Shown here: positions 54,601 through 64,000 of the stretch, piece after piece
How positions within the stretch are numbered: position 1 is the stretch's first letter
How the letters are laid out: the number at the start of each line of letters is the position of its first letter
From: Heterocephalus glaber
Lineage: Eukaryota > Chordata > Mammalia > Rodentia > Bathyergidae
Direction: 5' to 3'
Assembly: GCF_000247695.1 (NCBI RefSeq)
Contig: NW_004624849.1
Location: 3,583,399-3,647,398, forward strand
Length of the DNA stretch: 64,000 bases
Program-made: the position numbers and the translations under genes
The notes under the pieces: generated by a model
Seen by the model: only the letters and a program-made list of their open reading frames with translations
Database searches by the model: none
What the model was told of the DNA's origin: nothing

Positions 54601-57273
54601 CTCTGGGCTGCCCAGTAGCTCACACAGGGAGGAGTACTCCTCCTCAGCCTCCAGGTCCTCCTTTCTGCCTGGGGGCGGCAGCAGTGGCAGGTCCCCAAAA
54701 TCTGCAGCAGAGCAGCAGTGCCGGCTGTCCTCCAGCCACCGGTCAGCCTTACTCACATCATTGGGGCACTGTAACATCCCACCCACCTCCTCCTTCACCC
54801 CACCCGCCTCCTCCTGCTTGAAGTCCCTGGGCAGTGCAACTGCCTTTTCCCGAGGGGGGTCCTCTTCCTGGAAGCCCAGGCAGGCCGAAGCCTCGTGGCT
54901 GTCCCCTTTGCCCACACCATCTGAGGCCTTTCCACCCTGCTCCAGGCCTTTGGCAAGCTCACCAGGGTGCAGTCCCCACCGAGGACAAGCATCGCCCAGG
55001 TTCTCCTCTGGCCATGCAAAGGGGTTGGCACTGTCTGCTGAGCTGGCAGTAGTTGTATCTGGAAAGCAGTCAAAAGCTGTTGTTGTGGGGTCTGGAGTGG
55101 GAGCCCCAAGGGTGGGCTTGGTGCCAAAGGAGAGGGGGGCAGTTGACTTCTTGAGATCAGGGCTGGCAAAGGCCACAGAAGGGTCTTCAAAGAGCCCTGG
55201 GCTGAAGTCTTTGGTGTTGCTACCCTTGTCCAGCTGCAAGGAATCAGACAGGTTCTCCGTCTCCCCAGGGCGTGGCCATGCATTCTTGGCTACAGAGTCC
55301 AGGCAGGTGCTGTGGTTCTCCAGTGAGAAAGGAGCCTTGCTGGGGTCCTTGGCCAAGCTGGGTGCCTCAGCCCAGGCTTTGTCAGCCTTCTCGCCAATGG
55401 CTTCCTGCAGCCCCAAGATCTCAGAGGCCAGGTCCTCCTGTGCCAGGGCACTGAGCAGCAGCCGTGGGCAGTCCCGCTCACCTGTCACGAACTTGGAGAA
55501 GCTGTCCAGTGGCAGAGTACTGTGCAAGCTCTGGAAGGAATCATCAGATTTGGTGGACATGTCATCGGGTGAGGTCACAGAACAGGTGGACACAGACTCA
55601 GGCTTGGCCTTTGAGTTACTGTTGACCCTGGCAGGGCTGCCTCGGGGCTGGCTGCAGTAGAGGAAGCTTCTCTCCAGAGGGTCCTCAGAGCCACTCAGGT
55701 AGTCGGCCTCCTGTGGCTCAGCATGGGTGGACTGTGGGGTGCTGCTCAGTGGCTCAGACAGTGGTGTGCCTGCCGGCTCGGCTGAGTAGCCACTGCCCTC
55801 AGGGCTGCAGTGCTGGCTCTTGTGCTGCTCAGGGGTCCGAGACACGAGGTTCTTGACCCCTTTCTTCTGTGGTACAGCCGCCTTGGACAGCAGAAGCTGC
55901 TGCACCGTGTTAGAGATGTTCTCTACCTGTGAGGTCAGAGCCGTGAGGCTCTGAAGGCTGAGGTCTGACAGTAGGTTTTCAGGGATCTTGTCTTTCTGCA
56001 TGGGCTTGCAGTTGCTGGCCTGGGTGTCCACAGAGCTGGCAGCATCTGTTGGGGAGGGGTTGAGCAGGGGCATGAAGTGACTGTGGTCAGTGACCCCTGT
56101 GGGAAAGGCTCCAGTGCTGAGCGGCTGCTGGCTGTACGGGAAGCTCTCCAGGTTGGGCATCAGGGGCGATGGAGTGGAGCTGTAAGATGGTGAGCGTCCC
56201 ACAGAGCGGGCAGGGGAGTGGCTGGAGCTAGGACTGAAGGTTTGGTAGTACTGCTCCGGCGTTCTGACAGCTGCATCTGGCTGGCAGTAGCCCTGGCCTT
56301 GCTGCCCATAGTGTTGGTATTTAGCGAGGTTTTGGTAATGGAGGGTTTCCTGGGCATGGTGCCGGCTCTGAAGAGTTTGCTGCTGCTGCTGTTGTTGCTG
56401 CTGTTGCTGTTGCTGGTCATAACCAAGGCGGCCTGACTGATAGGCATGAAGGTTTGGGACCCGCTGCCCTGGGGCCAGGCTGGCATTGGCGGTGAGCGGC
56501 CTGTCATGGGGCTGGGTAGATGGTGCTGTGCAACTCTTGTAAGAGTGGGCCCCCTGTGTGCCACCCTGGACAGAGGAAGAGTAAGTAGAAGAGGCAGGAA
56601 AGGACTGGGAGTGCTGGGGGAAGTGGCCACCCTGGGGAAAAGGCAAGGGTGAGGCAATGTCATTCTGTAGTTTCTGCCTTTGAAGTTTGGGATACACCAG
56701 GGGCTGCTGGGGCTGTGGCAGCTGCTGGGGTGGCGGTGGCGGTGGCTGCTGGACATGCAGGGAGTGAGTCCGGAAGGGAAGCTGGGTGCCCTGCTCTGCG
56801 TACTGCCTGCCAGGGGGCACCGCGGTCTTTTTCATCAAGTTCTCGTCATACTTGCCCACACCCCCTGGCAGGGGCTGTGGCTGAGGAGGTGGTGGCTGTG
56901 GGGCACCCCAGGCCTGCAGGCTCTCCTCGCCAGAGTACCGTCCCGGGTAAGGGCTGCTGTCCTGGACACTGCCATAGCCAGGGAAAGCTGACCTCCCCTG
57001 CAGGGGCTGCTGTGAGGGCAGGGCCTTGCTGCCTCGGTGGTACTTCTCGGTGGCCACTACAGCCCCTGTGCCAGAGGGTGTGCTGGTGCCACCCTCATAG
57101 CCTGGGTAATGCTGCGGGTTATAATAGTCCTTTGCAAGCAGCCGCTGCCGGTCACAGCTCAGCCCAGCCTGACTCGGCTGCCTGTAATTCTCCAGGCGCG
57201 ATGTTTCCTGTGAGGTCTGCGGGTAGTTCTGTTGTTTGCCATGGAAACCACACCTTTCTCTAAAAGACTGCAT
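51667..57273 (-). CDS. RAI1: RAI1: retinoic acid-induced 1, large coding exon
   Basis: One exon of 5607 bases encodes residues 1-1869 ([20 protein letters not shown] ...), ending ..EAMKVAVDM at donor GTAAGA (51661-51666). With the three small exons the protein is 1921 residues (human 1906). RAI1 is a nuclear, chromatin-bound transcription regulator. Loss of one copy causes Smith-Magenis syndrome and an extra copy Potocki-Lupski syndrome in people, and it affects CLOCK expression. Visible features: a Gln-rich N-terminus with a 13-Gln run (287-299), several basic clusters ([18 protein letters not shown]) that could act in nuclear import, a Ser run (about 1634-1648), and from Cys1692 ([10 protein letters not shown]) the start of the extended PHD finger, with a low-complexity insert before CYCC and [11 protein letters not shown] 16-base 5' UTR part (57274-57289) follows acceptor TTTCACAG. 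Confidence 0.98.
56377..56415 (-). repeat. RAI1: RAI1 polyglutamine codons
   Basis: Thirteen Gln codons on the minus strand, mixed CAG and CAA (five CAA), between Tyr-Asp and Thr-Leu. The mixed codons should make the tract less prone to slippage. RAI1 polyQ length varies in people. Confidence 0.95.
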
Positions 57274-57812
57274 GACTCGGGCTGGTTATCTGTGAAAAGA
57301 AAAGGAGAGGGGGGAGCAGAGGGAGAGCAATTCAGATGGGCCATGTCCTTGTCCTTTTGCCTCAACCAGTATCCCTCCCAGCCACCTCCTACCCTGTCCA
57401 CTCCCCACACACAGCCCTCAGGCCAGAGCCTCCCCCGCAGTTGTGCACATATTGACAACTTCTGTGTCATAATTCCTGCCACCGCAGCACTTGCAGCTGA
57501 GCTTTGCCAAGGACGGCCACCACAGGGTGGGAGGTGCAAACAAGCTGCTCAGAGCCAGGCCACCAGGAGTGGCCATTCCACCCTCCTGCTGGCCAACTCT
57601 TCTCCTCCACCCCCATCCACCACTCCCAGTCCTTCCAGACAACTCAAAAGCATTTCACAGAGCAGTTCCGGCTCTGCTGTCTCCTGGGGCTGGCTGGATC
57701 CTGTAATCTTAGTCCCTGTGTGGCTGTGCTCAGGCATGACCCAGCCGTGCTGGGGGCCCTTGAGGATCTGCCCCTGCCCTGCCTGGGAGAGGACACTAGC
57801 TAAGGCTGGCTG

Positions 57813-57866
57813 TAGGCAGGCAGGCAGGCAGGCAGGCAGACAGACAGACAGACACACACACACACA
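57813..57866. repeat. Compound (GGCA)n(GACA)n(CA)n microsatellite
   Basis: GGCAGGCA units change to GACAGACA and then to CACACA without a break. Confidence 0.95.
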
Positions 57867-58239
57867 GAGGCTCTCATGCACACATCTCCCCTATCACCGC
57901 CAGGCCATCTGGAATCTGTCTGTTCCTTCCAGCAGACGTTGACTGGGGGCTGCAGAGCCACTGTAGACATAAAACGTCCTCTTCTCTGATTCCCAGGAAT
58001 ACAGGATGGCAGCACCTGCCTCCTGTTCTTGATATCATAGGTGCATAAACAGATTGCGTGACCAGAGTGAGAGAGTGCATACTAATGGGGACAGACAGTC
58101 TTGTGGCCATCGGGACAACACCAGGCTAGTGTGATGCAGGTGTGATGCAGCCCTGTCCCTCCTGGCAGGGTCCCTCCAGTCCTCCCCAGGTCAGGGCCAG
58201 GGCAGGTAGCACTCAAGAGCCCATCTGGTTATGATTTTA

Positions 58240-58334
58240 TTTTATTTATTTATTTATTTATGTGGTACCGGGGATCAAACTCGGGTCCTTGCGCTTGCAC
58301 AGTCAGCGAAACCACTGAGCTAAATCCCCAGCCC
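58240..58334 (-). repeat. ID SINE with TTTA tail and 15-bp duplication
   Basis: A TTTATTTA tail precedes GGTACCGGGGATCAAACTCG ... ACTGAGCTAAATCCCCAGCC. CTGGTTATGATTTTA flanks it at 58225-58239 and 58335-58349. Confidence 0.93.
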
Positions 58335-59559
58335 CTGGTTATGATTTTAGAGAATGGGGTCCAGGCAGGATCTAATCTACTCTGAAGCAGGATCCTGGCT
58401 CTGAAAATGACCCTGGGCAGGGTGAGAGCCTTGGACAGTTCACAACCTAGGCCAGACTTGGGTGCCTAGGTTAAAGGTTAAAGGTTTCTCAAACTATCTG
58501 GCCATCTTGATCACCCCAGATGATCCTTAAGGGAGGGACAAAGAAAGAGGAAAGCCTAGCCTGTAGAAGAATCATGGTGAGGGACTGGCCATCAGCCCTC
58601 AGGTTTGAAGGGCTCAGGATTGGACCCAACAACCAAAAGAGGCAAGAAGGGGCTTTTCTTGGCCTGTGTGACCCAAGCTCTAGGGTGCGGTGGGGGGACT
58701 TTCCAGTTCTCATTCCCAAGCACTAGAAGAGGGAGGGGTGGCCTGCCTCCAACCACAGAGGTTCCAGGATATTTTGAGGGGTTGGGAAGAAATGAAAGGG
58801 AGAGGGATAGGAGGAGAAATGAATTATGCAGATGTGAGAAAAGGGAGAGGAATGAGAAAGAGGAAAGGTGCAGAGTCGGGATGAAGGGAAATGACCCAGA
58901 AGGGAGGTTCAGCTCCTACCCCTCTTTGGCCTGAATCCCCAAAGATGCCTTCTTCATTCTGTGTCTGGGACTGACCCCAGGAAGGGGCAGGCAGAGGGAA
59001 GACCTCTATATACCTAACCAGGCAGCCAGGCAGGCCAGGAGCTTGCCAGTACAGCCCCAGGCTCACTTGCCCAAGAGTCTCCACCCAAAGCACCTCTCCT
59101 TTCCTGGGGAGTCAGCCTGCTGGACCCAGCCTCAGAGCAGGGTGTCTTTGGCCTCCACCCCACCAAGCTTGTAGGCGCCTCATGCCCTCCTCTCCAGATC
59201 CACCTCAGGCATCCCCAAGGAAGAGCGAGAAGTGGCCCACCCGCCCTTCTGACCCACTTCAATCAGGGCCCTGGTGGCTCAGAAAAAACATTTCAGGACG
59301 TGCCCACCTAGAGGAGCTGGCAGTGGCTCCTGGCCAGCTGGGCAACCCTGGCCCCAGAGGGGACTAGCCAGCCCGGTGGGCTGCCCGAGCACAGGTTAAG
59401 GCTACCTCTGCTCAGGACCTGGCTGTGCCCCTTCCAAGCAAGTCCAGCTCCAAGGCTAAGGGTGCAGCACCACTCATGCCCTGCCCTCCCCAGGCGTGTG
59501 TTTATGAGCCCAACCCAGGACAACCCAGGACTGTTCTGAAGGCTGCGCCTCCCTCGTAT

Positions 59560-60165
59560 ATCTGCACAAATTACATTTCTGCTTTTATTAGTCCCAGATC
59601 ACTCTCATTTCCTGCTGAGTGTCCTGTGGATATCATTAACATTTCTACGGCTTTATTTTTTATTTTTTTTCACATTCTCCAAAATGCATTACCAGAAACA
59701 TTATTTAAAAAGAGAGGGGGGTGGGTGGGTGTGCCATTAGTAGTGTCCTCTCCTTGCCTGCTTCATCCTCATCTCCCCCTCCCTGTTTAATCAGTCCAGC
59801 TGCTGTGTCTTTTAATTTAGCCAAGCTGGATTATAGGCAGGTTTCCCAATACACCCGAGCAGCTGGATGTGGTGAAACATCTATCTCTAAGAAAAGACAG
59901 TTCAATTAAAATATAAGAGGCCCAGTGCCTGATGGACACAGGCAAAAAATACTCGCCCCAACACCATCCTCCAACCCCAGATGGAGGGAGGGATGCAGGA
60001 ACAAAGGCATGGTAGCATCACAGCTGCCTCTCGGAGCTGCCTGCCAAGGTCCCACTGGCTCTGCCAGGAAGAAATAGGGCGCTACCTCTTTAAGAGCAGC
60101 TTCAGCCTGCCATGGGCTCTGTTGTTATTAATTATTGTGATTATGATTATTTTTCAAGAGCACTG
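59560..60165. other. AT-rich unique block in the RAI1 intron, possible conserved element
   Basis: Apparently single-copy AT-rich stretches with repeated TAAT/ATTA cores (CTTTTAATTTAGCC, GTTGTTATTAATTATTG, ACAGTTCAATTAAAATAT), unlike the GC-rich surroundings and with no SINE. It could be an enhancer bound by homeodomain factors. Conservation cannot be tested here. Confidence 0.35.
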
Positions 60166-60844
60166 GGAAAGGACATGGAGGTGGGGGAAAGGCAAGCAGC
60201 AGGGCTGTCATGGGCAGCATCATCGAGAGGGAAGGGGGCAGAAAAGAGGCTGATTGGCAGGGCAGAGGTGACCTTTGTACGTAGGGGAGGAGAAGAAGTG
60301 GCCAAGGAGGCAGCCTATGGCTTGGGCTGTCAGGGGAGCGCACCCCTCACACACAGGGTTCCTCCTGGCCCCAAGTACCTCCTGCCCCCCACCTGCCTCT
60401 CCTCTGCTGCTGGCCGAGGCCTCTCTTGCTGCACCTGGAAAGGCAGGCAGGAAAGAGTGAGGGAGCCCTGTGCATCCAAAGCACCAGTGTCATGGAAGCC
60501 TGTCTTACCAGGCCACAGCACAGAGGGAGCTGGCCAGGCTCGGCTTGGCAGGAGCTCCAGGCCATACATTCCAGCACTGGGCCTAGGGCCCCAGCCATCA
60601 CATCCAGAGCCCCAGGACTTTTCTTGGCACAGCAGCAGGGCTCACCAACACCAAGCCACTCACATAGCCATGACCTCTTGTGTACAGGGGGGTGATAAGG
60701 CCCTCATACCCTCTCCAGAGTGAAGCCAGCAGCTGTCAAAGGCCTTGACAGCAGTGTGGGTCTGGGCCCACCTTCACCACAGACTCCTGTGCTGCAGGCG
60801 GTGCTCAGCAGCTGAGTACCTCCTCTAAACAGACTTCCTCTTTC

Positions 60845-60955
60845 ATTCTGAGCAGGGTCTTATTATGTAGTTGAGGTTGGCCTCGAACTCACAGTGATCC
60901 TCCTCAGCCTCCCAAGTGGTAGGATTACAGGTGTTTGCCACCATGCCTGGCCAGA
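60845..60955 (-). repeat. B1 SINE
   Basis: GAGCAGGGTCTTATTATGTA ... GGTTGGCCTCGAACTCACAG ... GATTACAGGTGTTTGCCACC. Confidence 0.85.
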
Positions 60956-61244
60956 CTTCTTTCTTGTATACTGATTGTTCTATCCCTTTTATTGAAGCAA
61001 ATGAGATTCAGAGAGATAAGTGGTGCTTAGGACCCCACAGCAGAGCCCACTTACAGTGATGCTGCAGCAGTGACCAGGCCAATGGTGGATGTCCTTTGCC
61101 AAGAACCCATTTTGGAGGATGTTATCCCGGTGCAGGACAGCAAGACAATGGTGGTGTGCTAAGGCAAGGACAGTGGCTTGATTTCTAGTCCTGTCTGCAG
61201 TCTTCGAGGCTGAGGACCCAGGCACAGAATCACACCCCACCTTT

Positions 61245-61320
61245 ACTTGATTTCACGTGCTAGGGACAGAACTCCAGGCCTCATGCGTGTAAGCACTCTG
61301 CCACTGAGCTCCAGCCCTCA
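61245..61320 (-). repeat. ID SINE (older)
   Basis: GTGCTAGGGACAGAACTCCA ... CACTCTGCCACTGAGCTCCA then GCCC. Confidence 0.75.
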
Positions 61321-61555
61321 GGGGAACTTTTATTCCTTCCTTGCCCTCCTCTTTTGAGCAGTTAGACCCACCTTAGATAGGTCCACTAAAGGGAAATGAC
61401 AATCACCATGGCAACTACTGTCCTTTGGGCAGCCTCAGTGAAGGGTCACTAGGCTCAGAGCCTCCCCAGGCCCCAGGGCTGGGTCACCCATCAGGGACAT
61501 GGACACAATGTAGGCCAGAGCTGCTGGAGCCCAGGGGGATCCTGAGGAAAAGAGT

Positions 61556-61586
61556 GGGTGGGAGGGAGGGAGGGAGGGAGGGAGGA
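61556..61586. repeat. GGGA microsatellite
   Basis: Six or more GGGA units ending GGAAGAGC. Confidence 0.95.
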
Positions 61587-62791
61587 AGAGCGAAATTTTC
61601 TGTTCCCCAGCAGTAGCTCCAAGGCTGCTGGTTCCATCCCACCTACTTACCCAAGGTTGTTTTATGACCCGGTTTCCTGATTTGTAGCTGCAGGGAAAAA
61701 ATTTAAAACCTCAACCCACTCAAGGCGTAAGAATGGAGAACAGAGGAAAAAGTGGGAATGTACTGGGGCTTAGAGGGCTGGAGATGGGGCAGACGGGTCT
61801 GTTAGGGATAGTGGAACCACCTTGGGCCTGCCCATTTGTTGTAGGTGGTGGATAATAAATAAATGAGACTTGAATGCATGTGATAAATCATTAGCCAGAT
61901 TTACTGCAGTCCTGGGGGGTCTGTTCAAATTCTGAGGACCAGGCCTGTCTGGGAGGAAGGAATGAGTCTCCAAGTGGCCCCCACAGGCCTCTGGGACATG
62001 TGAGGGTGGCTAGGGGCCAGCAGAGGGACATGAGCCAGGTTAGAAAGGCCTGTTCGGACAGGGGGCCATCCTGTGGCGTAAGAAAGCCCAAAGGACAAAG
62101 CAACCTTGGTCCACAGCATGGGCCCTCCAGATGTGGGCAGTAGTTGAGCATGCTCAATGTAGAACTCTACTGTGTGCCTCTCTTTGCAAGGCCGAGGTTT
62201 TGAGTAGCAAGAGACAAGTGATGGGTGGGAAGCTCAAACCTCAGCCAGCTTCTCAGTGGAGGGAGGGACCTGGGTAATGCTGGACAGGCGGGGCTCTTTG
62301 GAGGATCTCTGAAGAGGAAGAGACTTCTGAACCCTCCAGATGTTTGGGAAGACTGCCCTCACAGCCCACCCATACTGGCTCCTCTAGGAACCCAGCTGCA
62401 GCAGAAGCTGAGACCTACTAAGTCACCAGAATGGGGTCTGTGGCCAGGTGTAGTTCACCTGACATCTACCCACCATGTGCCCCACCCACTCACTACCTCC
62501 TTCCTTGGTACCTGTATCTTGGGAGCAGTGCTGGGGGTCCCTAGCTTCAGATGTGCCCCAGCTCCCCATGCCCATCCCCCTGTGCCAAGGTGCCTATTTC
62601 TGGGATGCAGCCAGTGATAGGCAGGGAGAACTGGACAGCAGGGGCCCCACAGTCCAGGGTGTAAGGAGTGATATCCAGCTGGTCCCACACCCTGCTACAA
62701 GGTAGAGGCGGCAGCAGGGCTCACCTGGGGGGCTGTTAGGGCGAGTACACATCTATTACCGACTCTACTTATCAGTCTCTTGAGGACAATC

Positions 62792-63140
62792 TTTTTTTTT
62801 TTTTTAAAGATCACTTTATTCACCATTGAACAACAAAAAAGCACCACCACCTCTGGTGTCTCTGTCAAAATGAGAAAAAGGAAAAGGTGGGAGGTGACTG
62901 CTGGGATGCAGATGCTGAGAGGCCCTTCCAGTCAGGTGGCACCAGTCACTGTGCTGGTCACCTCAGGCCAGGTGGATGCACTGACACAATTAGGGTCCCA
63001 GGATCAGCAAGCTGAGGGGACCCAGGGATACTCCCAGTCTTCTCCATTCTTCTCCAAACCCTAAGGCCCCAGCAGGTGCTGGCCAGATATGCACCAGATA
63101 GATCTGCGCAGCTGTTGGCCTTGAAGGCAGGTAAAGGATG
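62792..63140 (-). pseudogene. Possible 3' tail of a processed retrocopy
   Basis: On the minus strand, a stretch without SINE features ends GGTGAATAAAGTGATCTTT, with AATAAA at 62815-62820, and then runs into 14 A (62792-62805). A genomic A-tract about 10 bases after a poly(A) signal is the mark of a retroposed mRNA end. I do not recognise the parent gene and found no clear target duplication. The right boundary is a guess. Confidence 0.35.
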
Positions 63141-63239
63141 AAAGAGGTTACCTCTCAGTCCAGCCTCCAGCCAGTAGGCTGCTTTTGTGACCTTGGGGAA
63201 GCCTTTTACCTCTTAGGCGCCCTGGCCTTTGCATTGGCT

Positions 63240-63525
63240 GGTCTTTCTGCTAGGAATATGATTCACCAAATACCTACACAGCTCCCTAACCCAGCTCCAC
63301 GTTTTTGTCCAGTGGCCTTCCCTGACTGCTGTGTTTGAAATGACACCCCTTGCACATCCTTCCCCATTTTGTCTTCAAAGCACTTACCTTTTTCTAATAA
63401 GCCTTGACTTGTTTTATTGTCTCTCCTTTTTAGAAAGTTCCATGAGAGCAGGGATTTTCGTCTTTTGTTCACAGCCATATCCCCATTGCCCAGAACAATA
63501 AATATTTATTGAATGAGTCATGTTC
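63240..63525 (+). repeat. L2 3' end
   Basis: AAAGTTCCATGAGAGCAGGG, ATATCCCCATTGCCCAGAAC and AATAAATATTTATTGAATGA follow the L2 3' consensus. Confidence 0.8.
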
Positions 63526-63910
63526 CAAATGTCACATTGATCCTGTGAAAATATACAGAGCAAGCACTTGTGTGGAGGGACAGAGCACATTTGGGTAGGG
63601 GCTGGGGAGCAGGGCCTGTGGTCACAGCTCTGCTTCATTCATTTGAGAAAGAACATCTTCTGGAGGGTTGGCAGGAAGTGCACCTGAGCAGGTGAGGCTG
63701 GAAATCCTGATTCCAAGTAAAGGGGTAGGGTAGGGGTAAGGCCCACTCAACCCAGATCACTGCCACATAGAAATGGGAGACCAAGTTGACAGAGCATCTG
63801 AGTTTTTTCCTTTAAAAAGAAATCAGGATTTACTTTTCAGTGCGGGGCCTCTGAATCCTAAGTAACCATTCTACTCCTGAGGTATATCCTCAGGCTCCCC
63901 TCTATTTTTT

Positions 63911-63990
63911 TTTTTTGGTACCAGGGATCAAACTCTGGTCCTTGCACTTGCGCAGCAGGTGGCGCAACCACTGAGATAAATCCCTGGCCC
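63911..63990 (-). repeat. ID SINE at window edge
   Basis: T-tract, GGTACCAGGGATCAAACTCT, TTGCGCAGCAGGTGGCGCAA, CACTGAGATAAATCCCTGGC. A more diverged ID lies just left of it (about 63835-63900). Confidence 0.88.
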
Positions 63991-64000
63991 TTTTTTTTTT

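Larger units (their letters stand above)
57290..64000 (-). other. RAI1: RAI1 intron upstream of the start codon (partial)
   Basis: No coding exon is seen. In other mammals the noncoding first exons lie far upstream, so the whole stretch should be intronic. It contains microsatellites (57813-57866, 61556-61586), ID SINEs (58240-58334, 61245-61320, 63911-63990), a B1 (60845-60955), an AT-rich unique block (59560-60165), a possible retrocopy tail (62792-63140) and an L2 3' end (63240-63525). Confidence 0.75.

Noticed and set aside
53798..55660. A 620-codon open frame on the plus strand
   Set aside because: It lies wholly antisense to the RAI1 coding exon, has Ser/Gly/Leu-rich composition expected from the complement of its biased codons, and resembles no family.
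57232..57942. A 236-codon plus-strand frame beside the RAI1 start
   Set aside because: It covers the RAI1 acceptor, intron and a microsatellite; no protein similarity.

Overview
The window is mammalian nuclear DNA: split genes with GT-AG introns, UTRs with AATAAA signals, ancient MIR, L2 and L1M fragments, and many small SINEs. The SINEs are tRNA-derived ID elements (A-box reading TAGCTCAGTGGTT, ending GGTACC plus an A-tract), 7SL-derived B1 monomers, and B1+ID dimers. There are no Alu dimers. This points to a rodent outside the mouse/rat lineage (squirrel-related, beaver-like or similar). A beaver-type animal is my best guess from the SINE style, but that is weak. An intact miR-33b, which mouse and rat lack, fits this.

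The gene order matches human 17p11.2 (the Smith-Magenis region), read in the opposite direction. Positions 1-11000 hold the last three coding exons and the 3' UTR of TOM1L2 (+ strand). Positions 11000-18600 are intergenic, with a CpG-rich, promoter-like island at 15480-16000. SREBF1 (+) runs from 18863 to about 40520. It has exon 1a at 18863-18953, exon 1c at 29526-29621 and 18 shared exons. The spliced SREBP-1a frame adds up exactly to 1153 residues and SREBP-1c to 1129. MIR33B sits in the intron before exon 17. RAI1 (-) enters from the right: its large coding exon is 51667-57273, three small exons follow at 47515-47608, 42980-43029 and 42484-42498, and its 3' UTR reaches about 41040. Positions 57290-64000 are a RAI1 intron upstream of the start codon.

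SREBF1 and RAI1 converge tail to tail, with poly(A) signals only about 550 bases apart. SREBF1 encodes the membrane-bound bHLH-zip activator of lipid synthesis, and its intronic miR-33b represses cholesterol efflux and fatty-acid oxidation genes, so host and microRNA act together. The SREBP-1c promoter keeps two LXR elements, a CCAAT box, an SRE and GC boxes. A further LXR-type DR4 next to a perfect CRE lies in intron 1 behind exon 1a. RAI1 is a nuclear chromatin-associated regulator. TOM1L2 is an endosomal sorting adaptor.

I found no new protein-coding gene. The items most worth following up are the intact miR-33b, the in-frame 1a-to-1c joining exon, the intron-1 LXRE/CRE pair, the orphan CpG promoter with an SRE, and a short hAT-type DNA transposon with clear terminal repeats and an 8-bp duplication.
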